A stretch of DNA of 9,532 nt from Spirochaeta sp. (GTDB taxonomy: Bacteria; Spirochaetota; Spirochaetia; DSM-2461), in NCBI GenBank assembly GCA_030635565.1, contig DAOVYP010000055.1:1-9532 (forward strand), given 5' to 3'. A program made the position numbers and the translations under genes. The notes beneath the pieces are model-generated. The model saw nothing but the letters and a program-made list of their open reading frames with translations, made no database searches and had not been told where the DNA came from. How positions within the stretch are numbered: position 1 is the first letter of the stretch; each line of letters begins with the position of its first letter. Of the stretch, positions 6,965 to 9,532 are shown piece after piece.

Positions 6965-8221
6965 CTATTTGGAAATGCATTCACCAATCGACGCACTGTT
7001 GTTGGTCAAATCCAAGTCCTTGACGATGCCATTCAGCCCCCAGCGTACATTGAGGGGGCTCGAGATGTTCAGGTCAATCGTGTGCTTCAGTACAGTACCC
7101 TTGTTCTTCAGTTTTTCCCCCGGATCCAGATCAGATAGAGAAATGTAATAGACGTGTTTGTTGTTGTTTTCTGAAGAGATTAGAACGCCAACATTACTGT
7201 CCGTGTAGGGTTTTTCGGTTAGTCTGCCTGGACCTCTGTTGGATACAGTGATTTCGATCTGGCTGCATCCCTCGACTCTTCTCATGTCCACCGTCAGGTC
7301 GGGCAGGTCATTGGTCGCCACCTCCATTAGGTGGTCACGACCGAAATCGTCGTGAAGTATCCATTCGTTTCCGTTACCCGACAGTATCGTCGATCGGAAC
7401 CCCACCATCACAACCCTGCTTCCTGATAGAGTAATCGCCGTCAGCCTCTGGGTATCACCGGTGACCAGTCTGGTCCAGCTTTCCCCCTGGTCAGACGAAT
7501 GGAAGGCCGCTCCATTCCAACCAACCGCATACGTATCGCCATTGGAGTCTGAAGCGAGGTCTTCAATAACACTCTTGAAACCCTCTTCAAACATACCGGG
7601 GTTCCAGGCGTGACCGTCTTTTGATGTGAATAGTGCCCCAAGTGTGCCTGCAATGATGAAGGTTCCTTCAGTCGTGTACGTGATTGTGTTAAAATTGCTG
7701 GAACCAAAAACCTCTTCGATGGCAACCCAGGTCTTACCACTATCTTCTGAGGTGAACACCATTCCCCGAACACCGACGGCAACCCATAGATCGGGATTAT
7801 CGATGTTTACGTCCAGCAGGTTCACATCTGTATCCGGCCCTACCTTGTCAAACGTGCTGCCCAGGTTATCGGAGACGTATATCGACCCATTCGCACCCAC
7901 GATAACAATTCTGCCTTGTTGATCGATATCGATTGCGTTGAAAATCTCGTCCGTTAATTCGTGCAGTATGCTGTAGCCGGCTCCGTAATCTTCCGACTTC
8001 AGGACCTGGCCGCTCGCGCCAACAGCCCAGAAATTTCCATAGTGATCCGTCGCCACTCCGTTTATGTACTCCTGCGTATTGCTGTTGCCGACCTGCCATG
8101 TCATGCCGCGGTCTATACTGAAGTAGGATACGCCGTTTCTGCCCACAGCTGAGACATTTGATCCTCCGGCAAAAAGAGCTGAAGTTAGAAGCGTTAAGAC
8201 GAGAGTAAGGTGAATACGCAT
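6965..8221 (-). CDS. Secreted seven-bladed beta-propeller (BNR/Ycf48-like) protein with C-terminal CARDB-like domain
   Basis: The 418-residue product starts with a Sec signal peptide (MRIHLTLVLTLLTSALFAGG, cleavage probably after residue 18). Seven AVGxxG-type motifs follow at 24, 65, 106, 147, 189, 231 and 271, a spacing of 40-42 residues, each in a strand-rich unit. Asp-box motifs recur between them, best as TSEDSGKTW (158-165) and HSSDQGESW (241-249). This is the pattern of a seven-bladed propeller of the BNR/sortilin/Ycf48 kind. Residues about 305-412 (DLTVDM, ITVSNRGPG, LDPGEK, LTNNSA) look like a CARDB immunoglobulin-like domain. It is probably periplasmic or cell-surface and ligand- or protein-binding; no enzyme residues are evident. 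The start has a strong AAGGAG 6 bp upstream. Its lower GC and flanking repeats suggest acquisition separate from its neighbours. Confidence 0.88.
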   Translation of the reverse strand: MRIHLTLVLTLLTSALFAGGSNVSAVGRNGVSYFSIDRGMTWQVGNSNTQEYINGVATDHYGNFWAVGASGQVLKSEDYGAGYSILHELTDEIFNAIDIDQQGRIVIVGANGSIYVSDNLGSTFDKVGPDTDVNLLDVNIDNPDLWVAVGVRGMVFTSEDSGKTWVAIEEVFGSSNFNTITYTTEGTFIIAGTLGALFTSKDGHAWNPGMFEEGFKSVIEDLASDSNGDTYAVGWNGAAFHSSDQGESWTRLVTGDTQRLTAITLSGSRVVMVGFRSTILSGNGNEWILHDDFGRDHLMEVATNDLPDLTVDMRRVEGCSQIEITVSNRGPGRLTEKPYTDSNVGVLISSENNNKHVYYISLSDLDPGEKLKNKGTVLKHTIDLNISSPLNVRWGLNGIVKDLDLTNNSASIGECISK

Positions 8222-8227
8222 GACAGT

Positions 8228-8245
8228 CTCCTTCGTTATTACGAA
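8228..8245 (-). promoter_or_regulatory. Ribosome binding site and adjoining inverted repeat upstream of the propeller gene
   Basis: AAGGAG on the minus strand (8228-8233) lies 6 bp before the ATG. Partly overlapping it is the inverted repeat TTCGT (8232-8236)/ACGAA (8241-8245) with loop TATT. It could be a small operator or an RNA hairpin limiting access to the ribosome binding site. No convincing -35/-10 pair was found upstream by eye. Confidence 0.45.
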
Positions 8246-8306
8246 ATATTGGTGAAACCCTAATGTATCACGCTAAAAGCTTGTACGATAGCCGGCAAAA
8301 GAATAA

Positions 8307-8364
8307 TTGGTAAAGTTATATTCTTCGAGGAGTAATTCGAAAGCGACATCAGCGAATCGTTATG
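8307..8364 (-). repeat. 58-bp flanking repeat, copy 2 (5' side of the propeller gene)
   Basis: This copy is 81% identical to 6902-6959 and in the same orientation. Its hairpin uses TAA (8333-8335)/TTA (8360-8362) and TTCG (8336-8339)/CGAA (8353-8356) with a 3-base bulge. The pair G6928-C6957 in copy 1 is T8333-A8362 here, a compensatory change. Just beyond it, GTTAGGT (8369-8375) matches the GTTRRRY core of integron attC sites, but no matching RYYYAAC partner is at the proper place. Confidence 0.85.
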
Positions 8365-8497
8365 TATTGTTAGGTCCAATCGTGAGATGTCCGGCAACTG
8401 CGTTCATTAATGTTCTGCAATCACCGGGGGAAATACAGTCATTTTTATGCGGTAAGAGAGGAATCCCGCTAACGCCGCCAGAGGTCACCAGGAAAAA
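8365..8497. other. Intergenic stretch between repeat copy 2 and the radA stop
   Basis: Apart from the GTTAGGT heptamer at its left end, I see no gene, clear promoter or intrinsic terminator in these 133 bp. CGCTAAC at 8472-8478 resembles an attC-type core with one mismatch but has no supporting structure. Confidence 0.4.
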
Positions 8498-9532
8498 TCA
8501 GGAAGAGAGAGCTGCCGCCATTGCATCGCGGATACGATGAATCACACTGCCGTTACCGGGGAACGCACCCCCCTCATCCCCTGCAGCGGCGGAGACCCAG
8601 CGGCTTAAACCTGTGTCGGAAGCGGTTTTGATCCTGCGGCGCAGATGGGGAACCGTTCGGACTTCACCGGCTAGGGAGATTTCGCCGACGGCAACCATGT
8701 CGGCAGGCAGAGCCTTTTCCGATCTGGCGGAAAAGAGGGCCAGTGCCAGGGCCAGTTCAGCTCCGGTATCTCCGATGCGCAGGCCTCCGGCGACATTGAC
8801 GTAGATGTCCTGGTCTGAGAGGCGCAGTCCGGCATGGCGTTCCAGCACTGCGGCGATACGGCTCACCCTCGCGTTATCGATACGGTCCGAGTAGACGCGG
8901 CCCATTCCGCCCTTGGCGGGGACGGTGAGGGCTTGTATCTCCACCAGCAGTATTCTGGACCCCTCATATACAGCGGCAACGGCGCTCCCGACGGGAGGGC
9001 CGCCTTTCCTCTGTTCGAGGAACAAGCCGGCAGGATCGGCGATGGGTGTCAAACCTTGAGCTCCCATCCGGAACAGACCCACTTCATCCACCGATCCCAT
9101 TCGGTTCTTTGATGCTCTCAGGATACGCAAGTCGCTGGAGGAATGATCGAAATACAGTACCGTATCCACAAGATGTTCTATGACTTTGGGGCCGGCGATG
9201 GTGCCTTCCTTGGTGACATGAGCGATGAGAAAGATGGGAATTCCCGCGGCTTTGGCCCAGATGGTGAGGCGATGTCCGGCGATTTTCAGCTGATTCGAAG
9301 TACCGGGTATGGCGCCGGCTTCACCGGATATGAGGGTTTGGATGGAATCCACCACGACGTAGGCGGGTTTCCGTTCAGCCAGAATGTCGATCAGTACTTC
9401 AAGTTCGGTTTCGCAGAGAATCTCAAGGCTGTCCTGGCTGAGTTTGAGGCGGTCGGCCCGGTTTTTGATCTGCCCCGGGGATTCCTCGCCTGATACGTAG
9501 AGTCCCCGACCGGGAAGAGTTGCGGCGACCTG
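8498..9532 (-). CDS. radA: DNA repair protein RadA (Sms), C-terminal part
   Basis: The gene runs off the right edge, so its N-terminus is missing; 344 residues are visible. Reading from the edge: the RecA-like core with LYVSGEES and QIKNRADRLKL, the Walker B strand YVVVDSIQTL, the signature KNRMG (9095-9109; KNRFG in most members), then DEVGLFRM. The C-terminal Lon-protease-like domain (VYVNVAGGLRIGDTGAELALALALFSAR, VGEISLAGEVR) is complete to the stop. RadA is a hexameric DNA helicase-like ATPase that extends D-loops and processes recombination intermediates. The zinc finger and Walker A lie beyond the window. The open frame continues from 9355 to 9532 without a stop, so an internal GTG near 9355 is not the start. 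The gene is convergent with traB across the repeat-bounded unit. Confidence 0.96.
   Translation of the reverse strand, partial: QVAATLPGRGLYVSGEESPGQIKNRADRLKLSQDSLEILCETELEVLIDILAERKPAYVVVDSIQTLISGEAGAIPGTSNQLKIAGHRLTIWAKAAGIPIFLIAHVTKEGTIAGPKVIEHLVDTVLYFDHSSSDLRILRASKNRMGSVDEVGLFRMGAQGLTPIADPAGLFLEQRKGGPPVGSAVAAVYEGSRILLVEIQALTVPAKGGMGRVYSDRIDNARVSRIAAVLERHAGLRLSDQDIYVNVAGGLRIGDTGAELALALALFSARSEKALPADMVAVGEISLAGEVRTVPHLRRRIKTASDTGLSRWVSAAAGDEGGAFPGNGSVIHRIRDAMAAALSS

Larger units (their letters stand above)
6902..8306 (-). mobile_element. Candidate 1,405-bp gene cassette bounded by direct repeats
   Basis: From the start of repeat copy 1 to the start of copy 2 is 1,405 bp, holding one gene read on the minus strand with a structured repeat immediately behind it. 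GC is lower here than around it: by hand count bases 7141-7200 are 33% and 8281-8340 are 35%, against 53% for 6481-6540 in traB. The unit sits between the convergent 3' ends of traB and radA, a harmless place for inserted DNA. This fits a mobile cassette or a unit gained by recombination between repeats. No recombinase gene is in the window, and the standard integron attC core pair is not clearly present. Confidence 0.4.

Noticed and set aside
8307..8540. Plus-strand open frame across repeat copy 2
   Set aside because: It starts with TTG, has no ribosome binding site, runs into radA on the opposite strand, and its start is just translated repeat sequence; the same peptide appears by translating copy 1.

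Overview
The window is ordinary chromosomal DNA with dense, mostly intact genes of moderate GC content. Part of an accessory insertion sits at the right-hand side. Lipoprotein-type and Sec signal peptides point to a diderm bacterium. The gene set (sigma-54 activator, LexA, HolA, a TPR lipoprotein, a TraB-family membrane protein, RadA) suggests a free-living spirochaete to me, but that is inference from gene content and style, not from a marker gene.

Left block, plus strand (1-2108): the C-terminal end of an NtrC-type sigma-54 activator, then lexA (4-bp ATGA overlap), then holA for the DNA polymerase III delta subunit (13-bp gap). These look co-transcribed and join a regulator, the SOS repressor and a clamp-loader subunit. 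A convergent minus-strand gene (2118-3983) follows 9 bp later. It encodes a 621-residue membrane-anchored or secreted protein that I do not recognise.

Middle block, plus strand (4023-6898): a candidate promoter and a good ribosome binding site precede a TPR-repeat lipoprotein gene, whose stop lies 2 bp before a TraB/PrgY-family membrane protein gene. The lipoprotein gene is notable. Its signal peptide appears to be split by a 186-bp, exactly 62-codon insertion. The right half of that insertion, with a few flanking bases, can fold into a four-armed, cloverleaf-like palindromic structure at 4226-4314. Removing the 62 codons restores a textbook lipoprotein signal peptide.

Right block (6899-9532): traB and radA converge. 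Between them lies a lower-GC unit bounded by two direct 58-bp repeats (6902-6959 and 8307-8364, 47/58 identical by hand alignment). It holds one minus-strand gene for a secreted seven-bladed beta-propeller protein with a C-terminal CARDB-like domain. The layout (one gene, a structured repeat 5 bp after its stop, a second copy upstream) resembles an integron gene cassette, but the standard attC core motifs are not convincingly present. The window ends inside radA, which lacks its zinc finger and Walker A here.

The two items most worth following are the in-frame palindromic insertion and the repeat-bounded propeller cassette.
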